64,000 bases of DNA, from the NCBI GenBank assembly GCA_043228905.1, contig JBHGNT010000004.1, positions 4,774,001-4,838,000 on the forward strand, in the 5' to 3' direction. The notes below the pieces were generated by a model that was given only the letters and a program-made list of their open reading frames with translations, did no database searches and was not told the DNA's origin. The number at the start of each line of letters is the position of its first letter. Position 1 is the stretch's first letter. Position numbers and translations under genes: made by a program. Positions 37,301 to 50,632 of this stretch are shown piece after piece. Source of the stretch: Azolla caroliniana (lineage: Eukaryota; Polypodiophyta).

Positions 37301-40286
37301 GGCTCATTTTGAAATAAACGAAGAAAATGCATTTGTCACTACCAAAATAGATGCTCAGGAATCAACCCGAAATAGATGGATCATATCTTCAGAACCATGG
37401 TAGCCACATCCGTGTAGAGGCAGAAAGCCATGTGACTCAGGATTGCCTTCCGCACTTACAAAACAAAACAACAGCCAAAACAAAACAAGAAAACACCAGA
37501 AAAAAGGAGGGATTTCCTCAGTGCCAGTTTTATTAATAAAAAAGGTTTTATACACAGCGTAATGCAGAGTTTGCATTGTCCTTTAACAGATTAATCTAAC
37601 AGTTTAGCATGTTAAATTCCATAGAATGACAAGTGCAAATATTTTGAGATGATTTCATGCAAATTGGATCTAACCTGGTAATGGCATTCCAGGAAGAGTT
37701 GCCACATTGGGGGGCGCCATATCAAAACCGCTAGCACGTTTACTGCATGCACAAACAATGTAGCTTAGAAGCTTGCAAAAGTATTCGGAATGTGTTCAGT
37801 TAACTTTGATCTGGAGAGAACATCTAGATGTACAGAAGTTCTATCTTCCGCTAAGGAAAAAAAAATTGCAAAGAGACACCAATAACCACATAACAGAAGT
37901 CTTAGATGAGTTGATTATTTCTTCTTACCTAAAAAAACAGTCATAAAATACACAGCTCACAAAAAGCAAGATTAACTTAGATGCAGGAGAATCAAAACAT
38001 GAAAAATTATAAATTAGGATGACAACTTGATTCTTTTCTCTACAAGGAAATATATAGAAGATTAACCCTCTCAAGGAAATAACCAAAAAATTTGAAGAAA
38101 TGAAATTATAAATATGCGCTGTACATGCAAGAAACTGAAAAGAACACAAAAAACAGATATAAAATGCTATAGTAAGATATTGAATTGGTATAAATATGTA
38201 AACATATGCAAGAAAGTATATGCACACCTTATAATCGTGCAGCACATCTTCAACTTAGAAGATCAAACAATATAACTACCAAAAGAGACACTAAAAAATC
38301 CTTAGTTGAGGAGTTTGAAACTGCAATCTGAACTCTCACATTTTAACACCACATATACACAATTAGAAGGATAAATTTTGGCACGTAACATATCTATTCA
38401 TTAGCAAACCATGAAACATGAATTTTAGTTTATGAGATACGAAGAGCAAGTAGATAAAATCCTTATAGAAAAGGAAACAAAAAAATGAAAAACAAAAAGC
38501 AAACAAAAACACAAGCTGCAAGCAAGGGCACCCAAGATTATAAGCGCATCAACTTCATCATGCAAAACCAGGATAAATAATTCTATCATGATGGATGATC
38601 TATGGATTTCTGTGACATCCTCAAGAGATTCTGGCATAAGAGACGGAAGAAACTCGGAAATCCATAAAAATACCATGAATAACCATCTCCTTATAACATT
38701 CAAAAATCTATACACTGAATTTTCATCCCCATCAGATTTATATTGTTATAAGGATAGAGTCCAATGTTCCATCACGTAGAGAATACAAGTATTTCTTCAC
38801 TACAATTAGCTCCAATGAGATGTAAGGTAATAAAACATGTAAATTTAAATTAGAATATAGGAATGACTAATTGAGTTCTACTGTAATCTCTCATTGACTT
38901 ACAGCTGGACCCCTCCATTTTGAATGCTAAAAGCTGAATTTTTTTTATGTTTTTCTCATTTGTCCCTTACTTTAAATGTACAACAAGATTTGCATTTATA
39001 TACATCAAAAGTCAAATCATAAACTTATATACAGAGACAAAATCGAAGTTTCGGCAAGACAAGATTACCTCTTCTCATCTCGAGATTTGGAACGTGAGCG
39101 TGATCGTTTGCGATCTCCTGATCTCCCTCCAGACCTGGAACGGGTTCTATGTCGGTGCCTTCTCTCCCTATCATAATCATAATCATGATGTCGCCTGAGA
39201 AAGGAAAAACGTGATACATGCCACCCAAAGTTAGGAGTTGCAAGAGGAATGTTTCTCAAACGAAAAATATGAGGAATTATAAGAAGCATTCTCATATGGA
39301 ACGTTCTAAGGAATTGCAAGGGGAATCTTTCCGGAGAGAAAAATACTAGGAATGACACGAAAAGACTTTCTTCAAAGGCAAACACTGGAAATTACAACAG
39401 GAATGTTTATCAACACGAAACACTATGAGCTAATAAGAAAATGGCTATATGTAACCAAAATGTTAGGATTTAAATCAACAACATTTCTCAAGTGAAAGAT
39501 TTACCTATCACGCTCACGACTTCTTCCTTCTCTGTCTCTACTGCGTTCTCTATCATTACCCCGTTCCTTCTCTCGACTGTGCTCCCTGTCTTTACTTCGG
39601 TGTCTATCACTTCTATGTTCTTTTTCGTGCCTTTCACTTTTGCTTCTACTTCTGCTTGATTCTCTATCTCTGTGTCTATCCCTGTCTCCATGTTCTTTTC
39701 TCTCTCTGCTGTCTTTCTCCCTGGGAGAATTCTCTGAGAATTCCTGAAACAAAACCCACATAAATGAAACTTTTTCGAGTATCATAGAATCCTGCAGCTC
39801 CAAAATCAGAAACAAGAAAAACTTTTGTTTTGAAACAGACGAAGATCAGAGATAATCATTTACAACATGGATGTCGTACAAAACGCTGTTCATTTCTTAT
39901 AGATTTAGAAAGGCAAACCAAAGGAAGGGGAGAAGCTGGAGGAAGCCACGAAGAATTTGAAAGGTAAAACGAAAGACAGAAGGAAACCATGAATGTGGAA
40001 GGTGAATAAAGAAGCAGAAGGAATCTATGAAAGATCAGGGAATGTAAGCAAAAGGAAGGAGAAAAACAGGCGGACTCTATGAAACCGTTGTAAGAGTTAC
40101 TAACTGTGGAAAGAAAGCATAGAAGGGAAAGGAAAGGAGGGGATGAAATCTTTCAGGAGGAGGAAGAAGAAGCAAAAAGCAAGCAACGAGAGCACCTGAG
40201 AAGAGAGGATCATTTACCTTCTGCTGTTGCTGGGGCGCCACATCGTCGTAAGATTCCAAGTCGTCGTCTTCTGCGTGCTTCGCCAT
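34345..40286 (-). CDS. U2AF65: U2AF large subunit (U2AF65), 18 exons
   Basis: Exons: 40286-40218, 39743-39505, 39194-39069, 37742-37675, 37134-37067, 36980-36936, 36724-36665, 36488-36431, 36350-36238, 36157-36042, 35819-35721, 35656-35581, 35471-35383, 35269-35185 (or to 35203), 35115-35002, 34915-34834, 34645-34578, 34482-34345. Product 570 (or 564) residues, the usual plant size. Residues 24-145 are an RS-type region (RSRSKSRDEK), then SGFDMAPPNVATLPGMPLPG. RRM1 has VYVGGL (213-218) and KKFAFVEM (257-264). RRM2 has VFVGGL (332-337) and KGYAFCVY (371-378). The C-terminal UHM has DELRDDKEFEDIYQDVQDEC, IPRPSPTGEKVPGLGKAFVEY and YYPEDKFARGE. U2AF65 binds the intron polypyrimidine tract with RRM1/2, pairs with U2AF35, and contacts SF1 or SF3B1 through the UHM, in the nucleus. 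Exon 14 has two possible donors and exon 11 a tandem acceptor. Confidence 0.95.
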
Positions 40287-42065
40287 CGCCGTTCACCTCG
40301 CCTCAAAACAAAAAGACTGCGTGCGACTCTGTGTGAGAAGAAGCAGAAGCTGTGAAGCAGTAGGAGCAGACGTATTTTACAATAATACCCAAAATGCCCC
40401 TATACATATACATAGTATACTATGATATACATATATACATATACATACACACTTATACATATACACATACATACATGTACTGTGTACACATACATATACG
40501 TATTATATACATATAAGAATTCCCGAGAATGCCCCTTTGGATCATTTTACATGTGTGTCACTGCTACCGATTTCAATCGAGAACCACGGTACGGTCTCTC
40601 CATCCGTAGAATCTACTCGGGCAGCAAGAATTGCACTTGAAGAATGATTATTGGAAATGGAAAGATAACAAAGAGCGTGGATATTTTGCACACATCCGTT
40701 ATATAGTTGCTCCGTTCATCGCTCTAACTCCCGATCAAATATGGCATCATGTGCAAAATTGTATGGCATGAGTGCCTCACCAAGTCAAGCAACTCATCGT
40801 CACTTTCAAATTACATCTGCTTTGTTGGGGAATTATATGGTTGGCCAATTCATCATCACCATGATTCTCAATTATTGTGATATAGGAGCACTCGTACATA
40901 CATACATATGTGTGTGTCTCTATATGTATACATGTATATATATGCATGTGTGTGTGTGGTGGTTGACCAAGTCATCATACAATGTTTCTCGACTTTATTT
41001 GCTCATTGAGCAACTATATTGTTTCAAGCAATTCATCACCCTTGTGTTTCTCAATGGCATGTGCTCCAATATCACCACCATCTTTCTCAATTACATGCAA
41101 TGTTTTAGAAATTATATGGTTAATTAAACCATCCTCATGCCTTGTGTCCGTATTTACTTCTAGTAAACACTCAATGTGTCATTTTTAGTTACCTACTAAA
41201 ATCTCACCTTTGATGGAGAAGGCTAGATTGTTAATTGTAAATAGCCTCAAATATATTTGTAACGTAGTTTCCATTTCCATAGGTTACCGTTCACAAGTGT
41301 TGTACTTGAAATTTTAGGCAACACGCATGTATATGCTATGTTGTCATACCTAAGTATGCTAGTTTACTCTCATTTGACTTTTATATCAGAAGTGAGATGA
41401 ATAACCTAAACATGGAGCATGACATAAAAGATAGATATACTAATTGCCTTGGCTCCAAGTACCCAACAATCAATGTCCCATACAATCCTCCACATCCTAT
41501 GAGTGCAAAAGCATTAAAGCCTAGAGCTAGATCCAAGACAACCCAATTAAGAGTGCTTACATCTCCAACCATGTATAACAGTTACTTGCATGATATATAA
41601 AGGTGGTTTTGTCATGCTCCAACCATGTATAACAGTTACTTGTGTGATATATAAAGTCACTTTGTAATTAATAAAGCCATTTTCCCAAGTGAAATGTTGG
41701 TGTGCTCAACTGCAAGGCACAAGCTTTTCCATAACACTACCATGTTTATAAAGGATGTTTCAAAACCAAAACAAGGTAACCTATACATCTGTTAAGTAAA
41801 TGTTTTCACATCATACGCCATGGACCTGTTCTTAGTACTTCATGCTTTGAAGTGTTGTGCCCATTGCATTGCATATTTGTGGAAAAGAAACTACAATGAT
41901 AGACACATAATCACTATTAGGTGACATACCATACAGAGTTTATTAATTTACAAACAGATGTGTGTATTTCATGTACAAATGAATTGGTACAAAAATTGTG
42001 TAGAAGACCTATATGAATAGGCAAAGACAGTTCAATTTTAGCATGACACAAAGCTCTCAACAAGG
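40287..42065. other. Intergenic between U2AF65 and GT47
   Basis: No gene recognised. Contains CATA-type repeats at about 40400-40515 and 40890-40960, and the 54-bp-period duplication at 41563. The left end holds the U2AF65 promoter and the right end the GT47 3' UTR. Confidence 0.45.
41563..41656. repeat. Tandem duplication, 54-bp period, each copy with a TATA-like string
   Basis: CTCCAACCATGTATAACAG at 41563 recurs at 41617. Both copies continue with TTACTTG--TGATATATAAAG. The GATATATAAAG string resembles a TATA box, but no gene follows on that strand. Confidence 0.8.
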
Positions 42066-45000
42066 TTAGAGGATTGCTGATGTCTTATTGGGAAGACGAC
42101 AATCACATGTACAAAGAGAACGGGAGCCTTCAACCACTCGCTGATTACGACGGATATGAAGATTGATAAAAGGAACCTTCCCTGCTATCTGAAGCGAAAG
42201 AAACACTAAGTTGGTCAAATCCATACAAGCATGAAGCACAATAACAATGCTATAATATATTAATGAAGCTTTCCTGCTACGTGAAAGAAAAAGAGAAGCA
42301 TTAGGTACAGCAACTTCATAAACACCATAACAGTGCTACCATCATAGCACCACATATATTGAGAAACAAAACACAACACAAACATTTCCAAATGAAATAC
42401 TACTGGATTACCATTCTCCATGTCAAGTCCTCTGGTCCCAATGGTAGGGCTGGATGACTATACTGAAAATGCTTTGAAAACTACACCAAATGAGGAGATG
42501 TCATGATTCATTAAGATGAGATAAAGCGCTTGAAAATAATATTGTGAGACCGCATACCATAGCTAGCTGAGATTGCATTTCAGATATCTGAAATGAGCTT
42601 ATGTTGTGCAAATAGCTTACTAGCCAGCCTGGTTGAAGCGCTTGCAAAGATGACACAAATATGACTATCTGTAACAAAGCCATTGAGTGAGGGACTATAC
42701 AAAATAACAACCATGATTTCAGTGGTTACTAGTGCTAACCAATGGTATACCTTTCTATAATCTAGCACGCCTTCAAATGGAAGCTCTAGCTCATCACTAA
42801 CTACCACAGGTATGCATCCACTCACTATAGCATCAAAGAGTCTAGCTGAGGACGGGGTATCTCCAGCTGGGCTAAGGCAAAATTTAGATCTGCAACAATT
42901 TGAGACTGTTTCAGAAGAATGCTTTCACCATAACCACATGATATTTTAAAAGTAGATCACACAAGTGTTAGTCAGCCTTTCAAAATAGCGACTTTATAAT
43001 AAACTATCACATTGGTATCCCATAGACTTAAATTTGTATTCTTATACAACAAAAATGATAAAGAAAGAATAATGATGTTTGGTTGCTGTACAATCATCTT
43101 CATTTTCTTTTCATCGTTGCCCTTATGTGGAGGTGAAGAGTTATTCGCTGTAAAAAACTTCACTGGGAACATTCTAGATTCTAAAGTAGATTAAATACAT
43201 GCCTTTCACAGGATTTCTTTCACAACAAGAAAAGTGATTCTAAAGTGGTGTGATAATACCTGCGCATCCCATGTTGTGCAGCTTCTCTTCCAATATCTCC
43301 AGCAGAGCCTTCTTCCAGTATAACATTAGACTCTAATTTCAAGATATTGATAAGCTTGCTACGTATCTTTCCACCCTGCAAACAGAATTTCACATAACTT
43401 CTTTTCAACATTTCCATAGAAGACATATTCTACGCCCATGAGCTATATAAATATACAGAACCGTGGAAATGCCAGAGATTGACAAAACAAAACTTGGCAT
43501 TGTAGTCTCTAGTCCTGTCGGATCCTTTTGCTACCCCTTAAGACATTGCAATCAATTAGTTGCACATTTTGCAGGATGGTACTTCAAGCTTGTTGATATG
43601 TTCTTTTCACTGGTTTTCCAAATGGAATGCTTGTATTTAGGCTTCAACCTTACATTCAAGATACTTAGATTAACCTAGAACCACCATTGCAATTTGCACC
43701 TAAAATATCATACTGGTAAGAACATCTTCACTTCTTGGCCCATAGCTTTGAGTTTCACACCTCACTACAAACAACTACATGCCACATGATACTACAGTAC
43801 TAATCAACCAGCTTTGAGTTTCTTCCCATCAGCTAAAGAAATAATTTCTCGTACAGCCAGAGAATCTAGAGAGGAGCAGATATAAACTTGCAGACTTTGC
43901 CATGTGGAGAGGGACCGTGAGGAGCACATGTTTGTTGATGCTCTGCATGTGAGGACACCAGAATATATATAATCATATGGTGTCCCAGGGATGATGACAG
44001 ATTTAAGTGATTCCTCGCAGAGATCCAGAGACACAGAAAGGTTCTTCAACATGCAGGATCATCATAAGGAGTACATCAGCATATGGTCTCTTAGGGGCAC
44101 TAACAGCACCCCTTGACCCAGGGGCACCCGGGACTTGCCCACACATCCTACAAGTGTTGTACCGGACACCACAATCCATTGAGATATCTGAGAGATCATC
44201 AAAGTACCAATTAAGTTTTGAGGGGGGAGAGAGAGAGAGAGAGAGAGACATAACCGAGCTCTAATCTAGAGTTCACCTACAAAGACTTGTTCACAACTCA
44301 GCTATGTCATTTTTATCATGATACTCTAGTTTTACTCGACATTGTACTATGTTTTGCTGCATAGACTGAGTTTAGGCTTCCACAGAAATTAATTAAAGTT
44401 CTTTCTTTCTTTTTCTTTCTATATAACTCTATCTATCTATCTATCTACCTATCTTTCTCTCTCTCATAGGAGACGTGCAGGTTATATCCACATTATTTTA
44501 ATTTAACGAGGCCTATTTGATTGTCACTTCAATACCATGTTTTTTATCCCTTTGTCTCACTTTATTCATTTATAGGATAACTTTTAGAGGCAATTAATGG
44601 GTTCAATCAGTTAGCAAGAAATGAAAACAGTTATTCGATTATTAGATTCAATGACCACGCACTATACGTTTGACCACATACAGCATTCCTCTTCATTCGT
44701 CCACGGAAGAAAAGAAGTGTTGCCCGATGCATCCTATTATTTTCTAGGCAGTTTGTATCACAAACTTCAACATTAGGTACATATGGAAGAATCACATCCT
44801 TTTCGAGTGAGACTTCACCTGGTTTGTACCTAGAAAATCAACACCAATATGATAAGCTCAGGTTATTTCAAGATTTCTCCCAAATTTGATGGTATGTTGA
44901 ATTTACCAGTTTCCAGTCGAATCAAGGTCAGGGAGCAACCAGATAGCATGCTTCATAAACCTACGGTGAGATTTAAAAGACCATGGATGATGAACGGGTA

Positions 45001-47258
45001 ACACATGATCCCTTCCACCAGATCTTTGCCATGCTGGCTGACTCGTGACCCACTTCAATGCCTCCTGTAGAATAGAGTATTATTAATTCATAGATTATGG
45101 TGCATTGGATAAAAGATTCTCCGATATGTTAGATTATCCACAAACTCAGAATACTGAGCCCAGCAAACATATATGACCAAGCAAAACTTTCAAACATTTA
45201 AAACCGAAAACCAAACGTCATTGTTGTACAAACCCTCAGAAACATTGGACCTAACAAACATATGAATTTCCTTTGAATAATATTCGAGCATCTAAACCGA
45301 AATTATTGCCTCATATTTTACAAGAATGTGAGAATAATCGGTCAAACAGCTATTCAATTTCCATCAAAGGATTGAAACAACAAAACACTGAAAAAAACTT
45401 GGATCTCCACAAATCATCCCATCTTTTAATGGATTCATGATAATTATCCAAAACCTCACAATAATAGGCTAAGAAAATGTATGAGTTTCCTTCCAAAAAT
45501 ACATCTAAACAAAAATGGGGAATTTTGGTACATCCTGAGATCATTATTCAGCAGCACCTCAGATAAATGGGCCACGAAAATGCATAACTTTCCTTCCATA
45601 ACAATACATAAAACATCTAAAGCCAAAAGTAGAAGAAACCTTAGCTATCTGTGTATCAAAATTATCCTTCATTATTCTCCAAAGCCTCACAATCTGAATA
45701 CTATTCATTGTACCAGCAAGCAAGTAAATTGAATCTCCATCAAACGATAATGATTTGAAACAGCTAAAACCAGAACAAAAGTATATTGTCCATTCTAATA
45801 GCCAACAAATGCATTGAAATTTCTTCTAATGATAATGATTCAAACATCTAAAACCAGAAAGGAATAAACCTTGGACCTCGGTGTATTAGTCATTCTAACA
45901 GAAAGTAGACGCATTGAAGTTCTTTCTAGTGATGATGGTTAAAGATTGCATCTAATCTCTTTCTAATGATCGTGATTCAAACATGTAAACAAAAGAGGCT
46001 GGATACGTGCATATCATCCATTCTAACAGCAAACAAATGCAATGATTTTCTTCCAATAATATAGATTCAAGCATCCAAAACTGATAATAATAATAATAAA
46101 AACCTTGAAACAGACGCCCACACCCTGTATAGAAGACTCCGCTGTGGCTTTTCAAGCAGAAAGAAGCTGATGGTTGTGAAAAAAGGAATGTAGAATATAT
46201 CCGCCTCTTCTTCGTCAAATACTTGGACCACAGTCTTTACAAGCCTTTCAGACTCTGGAGCAAGTAGATCAGCCCATAGCCAGTAATCAACTGAATGCTG
46301 TGAGCGATGAAACATAGAGAAGATCAATACAAGCAATTTTAATGCACATAAGAAGAAGAATTAGAAACCATTTGAAGAATTTTTAGCAGTAGAAGAAGAA
46401 AATAGACCCCAAAGAATGTAAGGATGAAGAAGAAGAATTTGGATCCTGTGTATACTTAGCCACCCTTTAAGAATCACACAGCGCACAAGAAAACAATGAT
46501 AAAGTCTGTCCACTTATCAGTTCAATCAGCCGTAAGAAGAATACTGTACATTTACCAGCTCAACAAAAAGAAGAAGTGGAAGAAGAAGAAGAAGAAAACG
46601 AGGATGTTCATTTTTTATCTGTTCAATAAGAAATATGAAACAGAAGCGGAAGCATATGGGAGAAGAAAGACGAACGAACATTTACCTGCTCAATAAGGCG
46701 ATGAATGGGGCTTCCATTTGATGTTGCGTTCACTGTGTCTTTCAAAGTCTCATGAAAAAGCCGCAAAAGATCAAACGTGAATTTGCTCGGCATATCATAA
46801 ACATAAACTCTAAGCCGATTCTCCTTCTTCTCTTTGTAAAGATCGTTCAATTCTCTTCTTCCAACTGCATTATCAAGCTCTTTCGCAGAAACAGAAACAG
46901 CAAACAAATCTACTTCTTCCTCATTATCAGACGCGATCTTCCCGTCAATAACCACAGATCTCGATGATGCTGTTTTCTTAAACGAAGATAAATCTTTCCT
47001 TTGTTTGTTCAAGAAAGCCTCGAGAGAGGTCACAAACGATCTCTCTATCGAAGGAGGGGGGGAAGCCCTAGACCGCGCAAAAGAGAAGGAAGAGGAGAGG
47101 AAGAGGTTAGAGTTGATGGAGGCGAGGAGAGAGGAAGCGGCGAGCAAGACGAAGAAAAGAGAGATGAGAAGAACGAGAAAGATAGGAATGAGGGAGAGGG
47201 GCAAGGATTTACTGGTGTGATTACCACAACTGTTTCTGGAGCTGCTTCTGGGCGCCAT
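42066..47258 (-). CDS. GT47 exostosin-family glycosyltransferase, nine exons
   Basis: Exons: 47258-46686, 46297-46124, 45064-44907, 44829-44682, 43375-43260, 42889-42751, 42668-42558, 42462-42412, 42188-42066. They join in phase to 530 residues. A short cytosolic tail ([18 protein letters not shown]) precedes a signal-anchor helix (about 20-48, [20 protein letters not shown]), giving the type II topology of Golgi glycosyltransferases. The exostosin domain starts at [17 protein letters not shown] (about 155) and has [19 protein letters not shown]-like [77 protein letters not shown] and a Cys-rich end (CTCDCR). This layout is that of plant GT47 proteins, closest by memory to the Arabidopsis At5g16890 type. 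GT47 enzymes build cell-wall polysaccharides; the donor and acceptor of this one cannot be read from the sequence. Confidence 0.92.
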
Positions 47259-47425
47259 AGCCAGACAGCAGCAGAAGCAGCAGTAACAGGAACAGGAACA
47301 GTAGCAGTAACAGTTGCAGCTCAAGCTCAAGCTCAAGCTTCACTCTTCTTCTTCTTCTTCTTCTTCTTCTTCTTCTTTCTTCTTCGTCTCTGTGTGTCTG
47401 AGAGTGTCAGTGTCGGTGTGAAATG
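47259..47425 (-). promoter_or_regulatory. 5' leader of the GT47 gene with a CTT/GAA microsatellite
   Basis: About 40 bp of CTT (47341-47385) read as GAA on the gene strand. Between it and the ATG lie AGCTTGAGCTTGAGCTTGAG repeats and TGTTCCTGTTACTGCTG-type triplets. A non-ATG open extension upstream of the ATG is low-complexity (Cys/Tyr/Ser) and is not taken as coding. Confidence 0.4.
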
Positions 47426-47599
47426 TGAATTATTTTGGGTCTCGTTTCACACTGTGCCTCAGAATCTAGCAATCGGGCGGTTTCACACTGGGCCTGTGTT
47501 TGTCCGGACAGGACATCGCACTGTCGCAGGAGCTTCGACTCCCTCCTAGCACACGCACCCACCCAGCCACCCAACCAACCCACCATGTGATGTGTAGAT

Positions 47600-49680
47600 T
47601 TTGATTTATGCATCTGTATGTATGTATTGTAATGGATATGTATAACACTCCGAAACACTTGTTTGTGTGTTTGGTTCGGTTTCTAAAGCTCATCCCCTTC
47701 TACGAAAAAATGTAAATGCCTTTTGTGACCCTTCCACCATGTCCTTAGTTCTCGTGGAAAAACATGGTTATGGCTATCCAATAACTCGTGGTCTCTTTCG
47801 CATCGGCAAATGGGTATTATTCATGTGCTGATGCTTACTAATGCGTGGTTCCCACTTGATCAATCAAAGAGAAATATAACTTCATCGTTTCATTTGCAAC
47901 ATATGGTGGGGAATTAGAAACGATGATCAAAGCATGTATACGCAAAACTAGTGCATCTCTTTTTTAGAGATTTCTGGGAACAAGGTTTGGAGACATCTTT
48001 GGGTAGATTCCAAGCATTCCTATCAAGCAACGATTATTTCCTTCAATCAACAAGATTTGAGCGCTTTGGACCATCTAGAATTGCATAAAGTTAGCTTCTT
48101 CAAGCAATCCGATAGACAATCTCTGTTGAATTGTCGACTCCTCGAGGATATCCCACTTCAAACTTTTATTTTTTACTTCGAGTGCATGTAAGGACTTTCA
48201 TGTCAAAATGACGCCTTTTAGAATCCTCTTTATTTTTCATGGGTATTGACCTCATGTTTAGGTTTTACCACTAGTATTATAAGCATTACTAAAAAAAGGA
48301 TGCTAGTTAGATAAGACCCCTAACTTTTTTGACTCAATAGATAAACCATCTAAGAGGGCAAGCCAAGGAGCAAACCTCTTGACAAGTTTGTTTCATCCCA
48401 TAGATCCAATGGGTATCACTCCTACTTTGATGTGTCTCCATGTTGTGATAAGCAAGGTCAATATATTCATTTACTAGAAATTCCATATGCTTTACTAACA
48501 ATAACATCTCTTTTCATAAAAAGGACTTTCAACGGTGATCAAACATCCTTTATATTTGCCAATGCTCATTAAAAGTGTCAATTCAATTACTATGGGCTTT
48601 GCCATGATTTTATCATTTGCCAAAGACATCAAAGACGTGGGAGATTATTAACAACTAATTTAGTCGATAACTATTACCAAGTCTTGGTGATGTGTTCATA
48701 ACCTATTGCTTCAATAAGCTAGGAAAACTATTTAGTATAGTTGGGGAAGTAATTAAAGCATTGCAATGTAACCAATTTGCTAACCATACAACAAACCCTA
48801 ATTAACACATGAAACTTCACAATCCATACTCTTTGCTATCATACTTGCAAGGTTACTTTAATAATCATGAATTTTACATCTTTTGGCATTAACAATGGCA
48901 AACATAACATTATTCCACAGTATGGCAAGCACATAATACTTGGCATTGTTTTGCTGATCTTTGAGTTGTTATGGTTTTCCATTTTATAAATGTTTGCATT
49001 AATTTTATTCTTTGTATATAATTATTGGTCAAAGCCTTACAAATAAACATGAGACTGTAGTTTGGTTACTAGAAGTATTTCAAGGATCACAAATGTTAAA
49101 GCCCAACAGCTTCACATTTTTTTTAAATCCAAAGAACTATAACTGTACATGTAGCAATCATATACATAAAAACAAATGTTTGACATGTATGATGATGGCT
49201 TGGAGAAGAAATCAATAAAAAGATCATACAAGCTTGTAATAATTCACTATCTATTTGACAGATCCAATTTAAAAGATCAGGGTATTTCTTCAAAATTTTG
49301 GGTGATTTTTCAACAATTCAAGGGCAAATTACAAACTCGCTGGTTGGAAATGTGATCATCTGTCATTCTTGTTATTCATATGAAGCAGTAATTCATGTAA
49401 ATAAATATTGTAAGCCATAAATGTAATTATTCACATACGATGCATGAAGGGGCCTAATTTATGCAGCAGTGCAGATCCCACAACAAACAACTTCCGTTGC
49501 TAGAATAAAGCATTAGCAGACATGTAAGCACTGCGTCTGTCAAGATAGAACACACCATACTGTTTGCAACAAAAAAACCCATTGGGTAGCTTACTCAATA
49601 AGAAATAGGTTACAAGTTTTAAATTTAAAATACTCAAACACCTACACATACAGATAATTGGCAAATATATATATATATAT

Positions 49681-49711
<31 letters not shown>

Positions 49712-50118
49712 TGGACATGCATCTCCTTTTTTAAGGCTTTGTGATAAACGTTTATGTGTTAATTTAATCTTCAGCACATCAAGACTATATTTCAGAGAGC
49801 AAACCCTTCAGCTCCAAAAATCAACCGCCAAGTTTTGGCCCTGATCCTTCAGCAAAAAAGCACATCCTAGCCAAAACAAGTGTATTGTCTAAATGTATCT
49901 GGGCTGGCTAAACATGGTATTCCAATGATTATCTCTCTTTGAAAGGACTGTCTGCCCTGCATTGCCTCAGAGTTTACAACCAAGTTTGGCATCATATAAA
50001 CCAGCATTATCTGTAACCTTCACATATATTTAGCCAATACCCTTGATACAGATTTAAAATACTCAAGTTACTCATACAATACAACAATTAATCAAGGATA
50101 TTCTATTGATTGAATCAA
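47600..50118. other. Intergenic, no gene recognised
   Basis: AT-rich DNA without recognisable coding content. It contains a (TA)n(GATA)n microsatellite at about 49664-49712. Confidence 0.45.
49664..49712. repeat. TA/GATA microsatellite
   Basis: About 20 bp of TA followed by seven GATA units. Confidence 0.85.
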
Positions 50119-50555
50119 CCCTGCAAATTATAACGATATAAATTATTTTGACCACCACAAGCTCAGTTTTTGCAACATTGAACTGATCTCACAGAAAACT
50201 TGTGACACATTCAGGAACATGTTGCTCTTTTTGAGTTCTTGAGCTCCAGCCTTCCTAAAATGATTGACATGTACAATCCAACAACATGGTAATTGGATGA
50301 GTGAATATAGGAATTTTCTAAACTTTTGGAGCCTACACCCTGCAAATTATAACGATATAAATTATTTTGACCACCACAAGCTCAGTTTTTTCAACATTGA
50401 ACTGATCTCACAGAAAACTTGTGACACATTCAGGAACATGTTGCTCTTTTTGAGTTCTTGAGCTCCAGCCTTCCTAAAATGATTGACATGTACAATCCAA
50501 CAACATGGTAATTGGATGAGTGAATATAGGAATTTTCTAAACTTTTGGAGCCTAC
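50119..50555. repeat. Near-perfect 219-bp tandem duplication
   Basis: The sequence starting CCCTGCAAATTATAACGATA at 50119 is repeated from 50338 to the same GGAGCCTAC end. I find a single substitution (CAGTTTTTGCAAC in copy 1, CAGTTTTTTCAAC in copy 2), so the duplication is recent. It lies 78 bp downstream of the stop codon of the small gene at 50633, inside or just beyond its 3' UTR, and may change its polyadenylation region. Confidence 0.92.
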
Positions 50556-50632
50556 GAAAGCATAGTTAAATAAGACAATATATTATTCATATATTTTGAT
50601 CTCACATGAGCTGCGGCTCTCTTCACAGACAA

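Noticed and set aside
40741-41127. Plus-strand open frame of 128 codons
   Set aside because: Contains TATG-type repeat translation, Cys/Tyr-rich composition and no recognisable domain.
47001-47549. Plus-strand open frame of 182 codons
   Set aside because: Antisense to GT47 exon 1 and its GAA-repeat leader; Gly/Glu/Arg and poly-Phe low complexity.
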